From assembly GCA_947168785.1 (NCBI GenBank), contig CAMVNL010000102.1, positions 1-7,327 of the forward strand: a stretch of DNA of 7,327 nucleotides, given 5' to 3'. The stretch's first letter is position 1. Each line of letters opens with the position of its first letter. Positions 1 to 6,305 of the stretch are shown piece by piece. The notes below the pieces were generated by a model. The model ran no database searches. It worked only from the letters and a program-made list of their open reading frames with translations, and was not told the DNA's origin. The position numbers and the translations under genes are program-made. The stretch is from an uncultured Clostridia bacterium (GTDB taxonomy: Bacteria; Bacillota; Clostridia; Oscillospirales; Acutalibacteraceae).

Positions 1-1351
1 TCAGCGCGGGGCTGGCGAACACCACGTAAGTGGCGCTGCGCGGCGCAGCGGACTGCGAGGTATAAACGGTGTTGCCGGAGGCGTCCGTAACGGTGATCGT
101 GCTGCCCGCGGCAACGAGATTGCTCCCGCCGCCTCTGCCGCCCATGCCGCCGTTACCGCCGAAGGCAACGTAGGCGCCGGTGTAGCTCTGCTGCATCATG
201 GCGTGACCCACTGCCAGCACCGTCGCGCCGGAAAAGGTGCAGCCGTATTCCGTATCAATGGGATCGCCGTCGCCCTGACTAGGCGCGTAAACCTCCAGCG
301 TGCCGCCCGCGAGATTGGCGCTGCCGTTGGAATCGATCCCGTCACCATTCGTGACGTTTACGTAAACATAGCCGCCGTACTGGTTGTAGCTGAAATCCGC
401 GCTGCGGTCTGCGATATCGCCGTTGGCGGCGTTGACGCCGTCGTCGGTGGCCGTCACGTACACGTTGCCGCTGTACACGTTGACCACGGAGCCTTCGATG
501 CCTTCCGCCGCTTTCGTCACGTGGATCGTGGGGCCGTCCGTCCCTGCCGCGCCAACGTTCAGGGTATCGTCGCACTTGATGCCGTCGTCGTTGGCGGAGA
601 TCGTGATATTGCCCGAAAGAATGTTGAGAGCCTTTTCCGACTTGATGGCGTCGCCGTCATAGGAACGCGCGTCCTCTGGGTCTTTATAGCTGTGTTTGAT
701 GCTGACGTTGAGCGTGACGTCTTGAATCGTCAGAGAGGCGGTGGAGAGCAGCACGTCGGTGTAGTTGCCGTCCGCGTCTTCTTCGTAGAGATCCGCGCCG
801 CCCTTCACGCCGTTTTTGCCGTTGGCGGTCACGTTGATCGTGCCCGTGCCGGAAATGGTCACGTTGGAGCCGTCCTTGCATTTGATGACGGCGTTTTCGA
901 TATCCGGATAGGTCGTTTCGTCGGTGTAAACGTCGTCGTTGTTGTATGGATCGTCGGCGAGATTGTTGACGGAACCTGCCGCAGCCGCGATGGTCACGCC
1001 GCTGCCCTTGTTACAGGTGATGGGAGCCGTCGCGTGAGCGGTGAGCGTCAGACCGTCAAGGATCAGGGTCACACCAGTGACGTTTTTCTTTACCACGATC
1101 GTTCCGTCCGCGCAGGAGCCGGATACGATATACGTCCCCGCTTCCGTAACGGAAAGCGCCGTGTTTTTCACTTTATAGCCGGTGTACGCGCCTTCGGTCA
1201 CGGAGATCCCGCTGTCGGAAAAGACAAAGCGCGTGGCGTTGGCGGTATCGTATTCTGCTGCGCTTGCGGTCACGGCAAGCCCCATCATCGTGAGCAGCAT
1301 CACCAGCGCGGTGATAACCGCAAGCAGTTTGTTCGTGTTTTTTGTTTTCAT
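1..1351 (-). CDS. Cthe_2159-family carbohydrate-binding beta-helix protein, secreted (partial, C-terminus outside window)
   Basis: The first 450 codons are present and the frame is still open at the left edge, so the C-terminus is missing. A secretion signal is visible: Lys-rich start, hydrophobic core about residues 9-27, likely cleavage after Ala-Ser-Ala (29-31). The body has short beta-strands and repeated acidic turns, DGDAIKS (232-238), DDGIKCD (255-261), AEGIEGS (282-288), DDGVNAA (303-309) and GDGIDSN (336-342), spaced like coils of a right-handed beta-helix. This ladder is typical of the Cthe_2159 family, whose founding member from Clostridium thermocellum binds cellulose and polygalacturonate and carries calcium. 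A Gly-rich loop follows (398-409). The ATG at 1351 has an AAGGAG ribosome site (1360-1366). It lies 39 bases downstream of the lipoprotein gene stop with no terminator seen between them, so the two are probably co-transcribed. The ligand is inferred from the family only. Confidence 0.85.
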   Translation of the reverse strand, partial: MKTKNTNKLLAVITALVMLLTMMGLAVTASAAEYDTANATRFVFSDSGISVTEGAYTGYKVKNTALSVTEAGTYIVSGSCADGTIVVKKNVTGVTLILDGLTLTAHATAPITCNKGSGVTIAAAAGSVNNLADDPYNNDDVYTDETTYPDIENAVIKCKDGSNVTISGTGTINVTANGKNGVKGGADLYEEDADGNYTDVLLSTASLTIQDVTLNVSIKHSYKDPEDARSYDGDAIKSEKALNILSGNITISANDDGIKCDDTLNVGAAGTDGPTIHVTKAAEGIEGSVVNVYSGNVYVTATDDGVNAANGDIADRSADFSYNQYGGYVYVNVTNGDGIDSNGSANLAGGTLEVYAPSQGDGDPIDTEYGCTFSGATVLAVGHAMMQQSYTGAYVAFGGNGGMGGRGGGSNLVAAGSTITVTDASGNTVYTSQSAAPRSATYVVFASPAL

Positions 1352-1390
1352 GTGTATCGCTCCTTTCTTCTGTTCAGATCCGGGAAATCG

Positions 1391-2908
1391 TTATTTCGTG
1401 CCCGTCAGAGCCACGCCGTTCACGTAGAGCGTGTAACCGTTCGAGATCACGTTGGCGGCGTTCCCGGTAAAGCTCGTCACGTGGCTGTCGCCGGTGAGCG
1501 TCCAGGTGCTGGTGGAATCCAGCGTCACGTCCACGGCGCCCACTTCGGTGGAAACGGTCTCGCCGCTGGCGTTCGTGATCTTGCCGCTCACCGCGCCCCT
1601 GAAGGAGGAACCGTCGGAAAGGTTCAGCGTCAGCTTGGAATTATCTCCCACGAGGATATCACCGGAAAGCGCCTGCTTTTTCGCATTCAGGGTGGCGGTG
1701 TTGCCGCCGCCGCTCCAGCCGTCGTCACAGACGGAGAGCAATACGTTCGCGCTGTCGGTGTTGGTGATCTTCACACCCGAGAGCGTGATCACGGCGTTGG
1801 TGTTCGTTACGTGAAAGACGTGGCCGCTTTTACTTGTCAGACTGCCGCCGGTCATCGTGAAGGAGGAGGTGCCGCTGGCGGCGTCGCCGGACATGGACTG
1901 ATAGATCATGATGGAATCGAGGAAGGTGGCGTTGCCGTTGCGCCCCGTGTTGTTGGCGGTGAGGTCACAATCCGTCAGCGTGATGGAGTTGAGGCCCTCG
2001 ATGCACACGCCCTCGGAAAGATTGGAGACGAGCTTCGCGTTGGATACGGTGATATCCGCCGTGGAATAAATCGCCGGGGAGCCGAGTCCGTTGGAGGTAT
2101 ACGTGCCGCCGTCCACGGTGACGGTGCCGCCGCCCCGGTCGGTGCGGATGGGCGCGGAGGACTGGCCGCTTGTAGTCACGGTCAGGTTATACGCCTTCGT
2201 CACGCCGCCGCCGGTGGTCATAATGCCGCCGGAGCCGCTGCCGGTGGTGGTGATGGTTGTGTCCCTGATGATCAGCGTGGTGCCGTCGCCGGAAGCGCCG
2301 TTCTGCCCGCCGTTGCCGCCGTAGCAGAACACGCCGTTCGCTCCGTTGGCGTCGCTGGTGATCGTGCCGCCAGTGATCGTGGTCGTGGAACCGTCCTTTA
2401 CCAGCACCGCTGCGTTCTGTCCGTAGAAGTTGCAGTTGTCGCCGCCGTCGGAATCGCCGGATTTGGTAACGGTGGCGTTGCTGACCGTCACGTTGTCGGA
2501 CGTGCTGATGAGCAGCGCGCTCTGATCCGCCGTAGAAGAGGTATAGGTTTTGCCCGTTTGGGTGGCTGCGGAGGTGATCTCCGTTGCGCCGTCATAGGTC
2601 ACGCTGCCGCTGCTGCCGCCGGGAACTCCGCCGGGAGGATTTCCGCCGGGGCCGCCTTCGGGGGGATCGCCGGGAGGATTTCCGTCGGGAGGCGTTCCGC
2701 CGGGGCCTCCTTCCGGCGGTTCGCCGGGTTGTTCGCCGTCCGGAGTTCCACTGTCAGAGCCGGATGTATTGGTTTCGTTTTCGTTCGTTTGCGTCGCGGT
2801 ACCCTGTGCGTCTGTCATCGTTTGTGTGGTTTCATTCGTTTTTCCGCAGGCGGCAAGCCCCATCAGGACCACCGCGATGGCGAGAAATACAGCGATTGTC
2901 TTTTTCAT
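1391..2908 (-). CDS. Secreted lipoprotein with Pro/Gly-rich linker and right-handed beta-helix domain
   Basis: A 505-residue protein from the ATG at 2908. Lys-Lys at the N-terminus, a hydrophobic core (5-20) and the lipobox LAAC with Cys21 mark a membrane-anchored lipoprotein. Residues 22-55 are a Thr/Asn/Gln-rich stretch, 56-98 a Pro/Gly linker with two 18-residue units (63-80 and 81-98), and about 103-505 a Thr/Ser/Gly/Asn-rich repeat region of alternating short strands and turns (such as TITGGTIT and TVTVDGGTYT), read as a beta-helix. No catalytic motif is recognised. An in-frame ATG at 2983 would bury the signal peptide behind 25 charged residues, whereas 2908 has an AAGGAG site, so 2908 is preferred. 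The gene leads the surface operon. A role in adhesion or polysaccharide binding is inference from fold, anchoring and neighbour. It could also be annotated as an adhesin-like or hypothetical protein. Confidence 0.85.
   Translation of the reverse strand: MKKTIAVFLAIAVVLMGLAACGKTNETTQTMTDAQGTATQTNENETNTSGSDSGTPDGEQPGEPPEGGPGGTPPDGNPPGDPPEGGPGGNPPGGVPGGSSGSVTYDGATEITSAATQTGKTYTSSTADQSALLISTSDNVTVSNATVTKSGDSDGGDNCNFYGQNAAVLVKDGSTTTITGGTITSDANGANGVFCYGGNGGQNGASGDGTTLIIRDTTITTTGSGSGGIMTTGGGVTKAYNLTVTTSGQSSAPIRTDRGGGTVTVDGGTYTSNGLGSPAIYSTADITVSNAKLVSNLSEGVCIEGLNSITLTDCDLTANNTGRNGNATFLDSIMIYQSMSGDAASGTSSFTMTGGSLTSKSGHVFHVTNTNAVITLSGVKITNTDSANVLLSVCDDGWSGGGNTATLNAKKQALSGDILVGDNSKLTLNLSDGSSFRGAVSGKITNASGETVSTEVGAVDVTLDSTSTWTLTGDSHVTSFTGNAANVISNGYTLYVNGVALTGTK
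2615..2722 (-). repeat. Two 54-base tandem units encoding the Pro/Gly linker
   Basis: Two adjacent 18-codon units encode residues 63-80 and 81-98 of the lipoprotein. Both begin (E/D)PPEGGPGG and then diverge (TPPDGNPPG versus NPPGGVPGG). The shared DNA core CCGCCGGGGCC starts at 2643 and again at 2697, exactly 54 bases apart. The unit likely acts as a stiff spacer that holds the beta-helix away from the membrane and through the wall. Such arrays can change copy number by slippage. Confidence 0.75.
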
Positions 2909-2918
2909 TGTCTGCACG

Positions 2919-2924
2919 CTCCTT
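2919..2924 (-). promoter_or_regulatory. Ribosome binding site fixing the lipoprotein start
   Basis: AAGGAG on the minus strand, 10 bases upstream of the ATG at 2908. It supports the start giving an N-terminal lipoprotein signal over the in-frame ATG at 2983. Confidence 0.7.
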
Positions 2925-3078
2925 TTTTCTTTGTCGCCGTCAGTGTAACAGGCGTTTTTAAAACGGAGTTTAAGTTTTTCCATTTATTTCCGGAATCGGA
3001 AAGATCAGCAGAAATCCGACCGCCACTCTGATTTTTCTCCGTATTGATCCGCCTGAATCTGTTCTGCGAATCCAGTTT

Positions 3079-3084
3079 ATTATA
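3079..3084 (-). promoter_or_regulatory. Candidate -10 element for the surface operon
   Basis: A perfect TATAAT on the minus strand, about 170 bases upstream of the lipoprotein ATG. No good -35 hexamer lies 16-18 bases upstream (the sequence there is near TTTCGG), so the promoter would be weak or activator-dependent. The paired direct repeats at 3123-3141 lie about 40-60 bases upstream of it, which would suit an activator. The call rests on the -10 match alone. Confidence 0.3.
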
Positions 3085-3122
3085 AATCAGGATGCACATC
3101 TCCGAAAAGCCGGCGCGATTTT

Positions 3123-3141
3123 TACGAAAAACATACGAAAA
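3123..3141. repeat. Direct repeat pair TACGAAAA, 11-base period
   Basis: TACGAAAA occurs at 3123-3130 and again at 3134-3141, so the copies lie on the same face of the helix about one turn apart. They sit in the gap upstream of the surface operon. The spacing resembles a response-regulator or activator site; no regulator is identified. Confidence 0.45.
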
Positions 3142-3215
3142 TCACCTTCTGAAAAGTATTTTTTTTAAGCCCCCTGCTTTTGGCCGATTTTCGTCGGATC
3201 GCGAACCGTGTTTTT

Positions 3216-3287
3216 GTACCGGATCCGAACGGAAATCCACTTTACTGTGGTACGGATCGACAATGCGTTTCCGTCCGATTCCGGTAC
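3216..3287. repeat. Long imperfect inverted repeat (20-base arms) in the intergenic gap
   Basis: The arms 3216-3235 and 3268-3287 are complementary at 17 of 20 positions; both carry a GTACCGGA end and an ACGGAAA end. The 32-base centre holds a small CCAC/GTGG hairpin (stem around TTTACT). A second, mutually exclusive pairing is available between GATCCG inside the centre and CGGATC within the lower arm on the minus strand. There is no T-tract, so it is not a classical terminator. It lies between the four-gene operon terminator and the surface operon start. It could be a protein-binding site, a structured leader or a small repeat element. Confidence 0.5.
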
Positions 3288-3307
3288 CATATTATGGTTT
3301 GTCGGAG

Positions 3308-3351
3308 AAAAAAGCAAACGGACCGCCTGCATCGGGACAAGCGGTCCGTTT
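3308..3351 (-). terminator. Rho-independent terminator of the four-gene operon
   Basis: A perfect 11-bp stem, AAACGGACCGC (3316-3326) with GCGGTCCGTTT (3341-3351), encloses a 14-base loop. On the minus strand it is followed, after GC, by six T (3308-3313). It lies 115 bases past the stop of the flavoprotein gene, with no gene between, so it ends the operon that starts at 5864. The plus-strand side has only a weak T run. Confidence 0.85.
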
Positions 3352-3465
3352 ATCTCATTTTCGGAGCAGAGCTGACGGCTATTCCGTCTGCCCCGCTTTC
3401 CTTTTGCGCCAGGCAACTCATTTATATCCAAATATTCATAGGTTATTTATTCTGATGTGTTCATT

Positions 3466-4083
3466 TTAACGAATAAAATTCGTGCGCTGCCGCGCTTCCG
3501 GAACGGGGAATTCGTAGGTTTCTTTGGCAAGCGCGATGGCTTTCATCAAAAAACTCATATTTTTAGCCAGCATCCGCATCGTCTGAAGGCCTTCCACGTC
3601 CTGTTCGGCCTCGCCCTTTTCTCTTCCGTGAACGCTGTTCCAATACTGGCTGGAAACAATCGGCATGTTGGTCATGGAAAAGTATTTGTTGAGCTCGTCG
3701 AAGGTCGCGGAGCATCCGCCGCGACGGGCGACGACGACGCTGGCCCCCACCTTCATCGTTTTATCAAAATGCGTACTGAAGAAGAGCCTGTCAAGGCAGG
3801 CGATCAGCGTCGCGTTTGCGGAAGCGTAGTAAACCGGGGAGGCGATCACCAGCCCGTCTGCCGCTTCAAACTTCGGCGCAAGGTCATTTACAATATCGTT
3901 AAATACACACTTGCCCGTCTGAAAGCAGGTCTCGCAGGCAATACAGCCGCGGATATCCCTGTTGCCGATCTGTACGGTCTCGGTTTCGATCCCTTGGGCT
4001 GCGAACGTTGTTTCCATCTCTTTCAAAGCGATATCGGTGTTGCCCGCCTTCCTAGGGCTGCCGTTGATGATCAATACTTTCAT
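3466..4083 (-). CDS. Flavodoxin-fold NAD(P)H-dependent FMN protein with CX2CX2CX5C motif
   Basis: A 205-residue cytoplasmic protein, last gene of the four-gene operon. The N-terminal strand and phosphate loop (residues 3-16, with NGSPRKAGNT) bind FMN phosphate in this fold, and SPVYYAS (82-88) is the second flavin loop. Between them are Cys47, Cys50, Cys53 and Cys59, a CX2CX2CX5C pattern fitting the compact motif that holds a 4Fe-4S cluster in iron-sulfur flavoproteins of anaerobes. Many plain FMN reductases carry a looser version, so a cluster is likely but unproven. The family transfers electrons from NAD(P)H or ferredoxin to quinones, oxygen species or other acceptors. The ATG at 4083 has a GGAGG site 8 bases upstream. 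It follows the nitroreductase by 60 bases and ends before the terminator. The physiological acceptor is unknown. Confidence 0.88.
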   Translation of the reverse strand: MKVLIINGSPRKAGNTDIALKEMETTFAAQGIETETVQIGNRDIRGCIACETCFQTGKCVFNDIVNDLAPKFEAADGLVIASPVYYASANATLIACLDRLFFSTHFDKTMKVGASVVVARRGGCSATFDELNKYFSMTNMPIVSSQYWNSVHGREKGEAEQDVEGLQTMRMLAKNMSFLMKAIALAKETYEFPVPEARQRTNFIR

Positions 4084-4143
4084 ATAGAATTCCTCCGATT
4101 TTATGCTGTTATGAAGCCGGTATCTTTTCTCGTTATCGGTTAC

Positions 4144-4671
4144 TCAAAAGGTTTCCCTGTGGACTTTGCTGAAATCGAAATCCGATTCCGCATAGCCCTT
4201 CTTTCTTTCCCCTTTCCCGCCAAGCGCGATCAGGTTCAGTACGGCGTAACCGTCCGGTACGCCGAGCAGTTCGCGGATCTCTTCGTCAGAGGAACGGCTC
4301 CTTCCGGTCCGGTTGCGGATATGCACCCAACACGCGCCTACGTCATATTGCTCAGCGGCAAGAAGGATGTATCCGGAGGCAACGGCGCCGTCTTCAATCC
4401 AGAATTCTCCCCGGGAAAGCTCCACCATCACGACGATGACTGCGTCAGCGCAGATGATCTGGCTTCCGCCGAGACTCTTGCACCCTGCCAGTTCCCGGAT
4501 CGTTTTTTTGTTTCTGACAACTACGAACTCCACCGGTCTGTGACCGAAGGAACAAGGCGCCGCGAGGGCGACTTTCATGATTTCGTTTATCACGTCGTCG
4601 CTGATTTTTGCATCCGTGTATTTTCTGACGGATCTGCGTTTTGCAGCCAGTTCAAAAAGTTGGTTGTTCAT
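4144..4671 (-). CDS. Nitroreductase family protein (FMN-dependent oxidoreductase)
   Basis: A 175-residue cytoplasmic flavoprotein. KRRSVRKYT (11-19) is the classic N-terminal FMN phosphate-binding segment, APCSFGHRPVEF (38-49) matches the second flavin-contact loop of the family, and the helix around 94-118 (EDGAVASGYILLAAE then GACWVHI) is the conserved dimer and flavin core. The length suits the short single-domain subfamily of Firmicutes, which usually forms homodimers and reduces nitro compounds, quinones or enones with NAD(P)H. The C-terminal loop reads IALGGKGERKK where many relatives have IGYPAE. The ATG at 4671 has a GAGG site and starts 23 bases after the PhzF-family gene, showing co-transcription. 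The substrate is not deducible. Confidence 0.88.
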   Translation of the reverse strand: MNNQLFELAAKRRSVRKYTDAKISDDVINEIMKVALAAPCSFGHRPVEFVVVRNKKTIRELAGCKSLGGSQIICADAVIVVMVELSRGEFWIEDGAVASGYILLAAEQYDVGACWVHIRNRTGRSRSSDEEIRELLGVPDGYAVLNLIALGGKGERKKGYAESDFDFSKVHRETF

Positions 4672-4694
4672 TTTTTGCCTCGTTGCGAACGTGT

Positions 4695-5477
4695 TTACAG
4701 CTTTGCCATTATTTCCGAAATCGCCACCAGCGCCGCCTTGCCGCTGATGGTGATTCTGCCGTTCCCCTGCGGACGGCAGCGGAGGTATCCGCCGCGTTTC
4801 GACGCCTGATAAGCGTAAATCTCACTTTTGCCCAGTTCTCGGGACCAGTAATCCGCGATCTGGCAATGGGCGGAGCCGCACACCGGGTCTTCGCTGATGG
4901 ACAGCTTCGGACAGAAACTTCGGGAGACGCAGTCCGTCTCCCTTCCCCTCGCAGTGGCGTTCTGGATGCGACCTTCCAACGCCGTCAAAAGCTGTTGGTC
5001 CGGCGTCATGTTCCACACCTGTTCTTCCGATGCAAACACGCAGATCAGATCCAGCCCCAGCAGCGCTTTCACCGGGCGGACCCCAAAGGCCCGCTCCATC
5101 TCCGCAGTCACCGGGATCTCCTTCAAGTCATAGGTCGGAAAATCCATCTCATAGAAATCGCCGATCCGTCTGACCGTCAATCGGCCGCTCAACGTGTTGA
5201 ATGCAACGGAGCCGCTTTCGGTTTCGTAAAAATGCAGGATCACGAAAGCGGACGCCAGCGTCGCATGACCGCACAGTTCCACCTCGGTGCCCGGCGTAAA
5301 CCATCGGAGGCGATATCCCGTTTCCTCTTTCACGATAAACGCGGTTTCGCTCAGATTGTTTTCCATCGCCAGCTTCATCATGGCCTCTTCCGACGGCCAC
5401 GCGTCCATGACGCAGACGGCGGCGGGGTTGCCGGAAAACGGTTTGTCTGTGAATGCGTCCACGATATATTGCTTCAT
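4695..5477 (-). CDS. PhzF-family isomerase
   Basis: A 260-residue protein of the phenazine-biosynthesis PhzF family (diaminopimelate epimerase-like fold, two similar domains). It opens with YIVDAFTDKPFSGNPAAV (4-21), has the catalytic glutamate in NNLSETAF (Glu44, equivalent to the PhzF active-site Glu), GHATLASA (70-77) and the second-domain signature EDPVCGSAHC (196-205). No other phenazine genes are present, so it is a stand-alone family member whose substrate is unknown. The frame also opens with TTG at 5492, but the ATG at 5477 is better: it matches the family N-terminus and has GGGAGGG just upstream. It starts 15 bases after the RidA stop. Pairing with RidA suggests isomerisation of an enamine or related metabolite; that link is inference. 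Confidence 0.9.
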   Translation of the reverse strand: MKQYIVDAFTDKPFSGNPAAVCVMDAWPSEEAMMKLAMENNLSETAFIVKEETGYRLRWFTPGTEVELCGHATLASAFVILHFYETESGSVAFNTLSGRLTVRRIGDFYEMDFPTYDLKEIPVTAEMERAFGVRPVKALLGLDLICVFASEEQVWNMTPDQQLLTALEGRIQNATARGRETDCVSRSFCPKLSISEDPVCGSAHCQIADYWSRELGKSEIYAYQASKRGGYLRCRPQGNGRITISGKAALVAISEIMAKL

Positions 5478-5480
5478 AGG

Positions 5481-5487
5481 CCCTCCC
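5481..5487 (-). promoter_or_regulatory. Ribosome binding site fixing the PhzF-family start
   Basis: GGGAGGG on the minus strand ends 3 bases before the ATG at 5477. It lies downstream of the alternative TTG (5492), so it supports the ATG. The spacing is short but usable if GGGAG is the core. Confidence 0.6.
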
Positions 5488-5492
5488 GCCAA

Positions 5493-5864
5493 TTACACCG
5501 TTGCGATGACTTCCACTTCACAAATCGCGCCCTTGGGCAGCGCCTGGATGCCGACGCAAGACCTGGCCGGTTTTTCGGTGAAATACCGGGCGTATATTTC
5601 ATTAAAGGCGGCGAAATCGTTGATATCCGTCAAAAAGCAGAGGGTTTTTACCGCGTTTTCCGGTTTGCTTCCTGCGGCAGCAAGAATGACCGTCAGATTT
5701 TTCATGACCTGCTCCGCCTGCTCTTCAATGGTTGTGCCCACCAGCTCTCCCGTAGCGGGATCAAGGGCGATCTGCCCGGAGGTGTACACCAACCCGTTAA
5801 CAATGACCGCCTGTGAGTACGGGCCGACCGCAGCCGGCGCTTTTTCCGTATGGATCTTTTGCAT
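5493..5864 (-). CDS. ridA: RidA family enamine/imine deaminase
   Basis: A 123-residue protein, full length for the family (about 125-130). RidA hydrolyses reactive enamines and imines such as 2-aminoacrylate, released by PLP enzymes, to the keto acid plus ammonia, and works as a cytoplasmic homotrimer. Visible hallmarks: GPYSQAV (14-20), YTSGQIALDP (27-36), and the C-terminal signature PARSCVGIQALPKGAICEVEVIA (in two parts, 99-108 and 109-121). The substrate-binding Arg101, Cys103 and Glu116 match the Arg, Cys and Glu of Escherichia coli RidA. The ATG at 5864 has AAGGAG 8 bases upstream and a near-consensus promoter just before. It is first in the four-gene operon. Retained active-site residues suggest true deaminase activity, not one of the lost-arginine subfamilies. 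Confidence 0.93.
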   Translation of the reverse strand: MQKIHTEKAPAAVGPYSQAVIVNGLVYTSGQIALDPATGELVGTTIEEQAEQVMKNLTVILAAAGSKPENAVKTLCFLTDINDFAAFNEIYARYFTEKPARSCVGIQALPKGAICEVEVIATV

Positions 5865-5901
5865 CGTTATTGCTCCTTTCTGCTGGATGTATTACTGTTT
5901 C

Positions 5902-5930
5902 ATTATAATCGAAACATCTGAAGATTTCAA
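5902..5930 (-). promoter_or_regulatory. Promoter of the ridA-led operon
   Basis: On the minus strand, TTGAAA (5925-5930) and TATAAT (5902-5907) are separated by 17 bases, near the sigma-A consensus. The predicted start is about 5895, giving a roughly 30-base leader before the ridA ATG. The spacer and its edges contain a partial dyad (GAAA and TTTC ends), possibly an operator; this is weak. Confidence 0.82.
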
Positions 5931-6276
5931 TCCGAAAAAACAAACAGGGAACACATCGTGGCCTTTTGAAACAGCATCATTAGAAGAAAAGGGGCAATCC
6001 GGATTTATTTATTTCAATCCCATCATTATCCGTGCTTTCCTCTTTTTTTATATCCGCAGTCACAGTACGTGCCCCCGGAGGCAAGGGTGTATTGCCGCAC
6101 AAATTCCGTTGCGCCGTCGGCTTTCGAAATAATAATAATATCATCAAATCTATTGCCGGCGGAGTATGGTTTGTTTTTATTCTTTGTACAACGACTGTAC
6201 GATAAGAGTAAGACAGGAAATCGTAAACCGGAAATCGATATTTGTAAGAACAGAATGAAAATAATGGAGGAAGAAC
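5931..6276. other. AT-rich divergent intergenic stretch without a supported gene
   Basis: About 350 bases between the ridA promoter and the tetR promoter. It contains an (AAT)n-like tract near 6127-6140, a 15-base dyad GTACA-N5-TGTAC at 6186-6200, two GGAAATCG copies 14 bases apart (6216 and 6230), and an imperfect hairpin at 6069-6100 (GTGC plus GGCAA pairing with TTGCC plus GCAC). A minus-strand frame ending at 6026 reads like coding sequence between about 6026 and 6130 but has no credible start. I see no terminator or RNA gene. Confidence 0.5.
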
Positions 6277-6305
6277 TTGACAAGTGACCTTTCGTTCACT
6301 ATAAT
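6277..6305 (+). promoter_or_regulatory. Consensus promoter of the tetR-hydrolase pair
   Basis: TTGACA (6277-6282) and TATAAT (6300-6305) are both perfect sigma-A hexamers with the ideal 17-base spacer. The start would fall near 6311-6313, inside the right arm of the palindrome. Such a strong promoter in front of a repressor gene implies tight negative control. Confidence 0.9.

Noticed and set aside
2615..2730. GC-rich repeats as a CRISPR-like or mobile-element array
   Set aside because: The repeat is in frame, 54 bases with no spacers, and encodes the Pro/Gly linker.
203..3031. A 942-codon plus-strand open frame across both beta-helix genes
   Set aside because: It is in exact codon register with the two minus-strand genes, so it stays open because they avoid TTA, CTA and TCA codons. 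Its product is an Arg/His/Val/Ala-rich sequence with no recognisable domain, and it has no promoter or ribosome site; the minus-strand products have signal peptides and family matches.
3092..3469. Overlapping open frames of 88-125 codons on both strands in the 3.1-3.5 kb gap
   Set aside because: They run through the terminator hairpin and the inverted repeat, have no ribosome site, and their composition looks non-coding.
4084..4143. Possible terminator in the 60-base gap between the nitroreductase and flavoprotein genes
   Set aside because: Only a poor CCGATA / TACCGG near-repeat with no T run; read-through in the operon is more likely.
3457..4809. A 450-codon plus-strand open frame over the flavoprotein and nitroreductase genes
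   Set aside because: Antisense shadow: both minus-strand genes have clear family motifs and ribosome sites, while this frame has none.
5478..5492. TTG start for the PhzF-family protein at 5492
   Set aside because: It directly abuts the ridA stop and would add five residues before the conserved family start; the GGGAGGG site serves the ATG at 5477.
4641..5816. A 391-codon plus-strand open frame over the PhzF-family and ridA genes
   Set aside because: Antisense shadow of two well-recognised proteins; Arg/His-rich with no domain.
6069..6287. A 72-codon plus-strand frame ahead of tetR
   Set aside because: It runs into the tetR -35 box, has no ribosome site, and its product is low-complexity and unlike neighbouring proteins.
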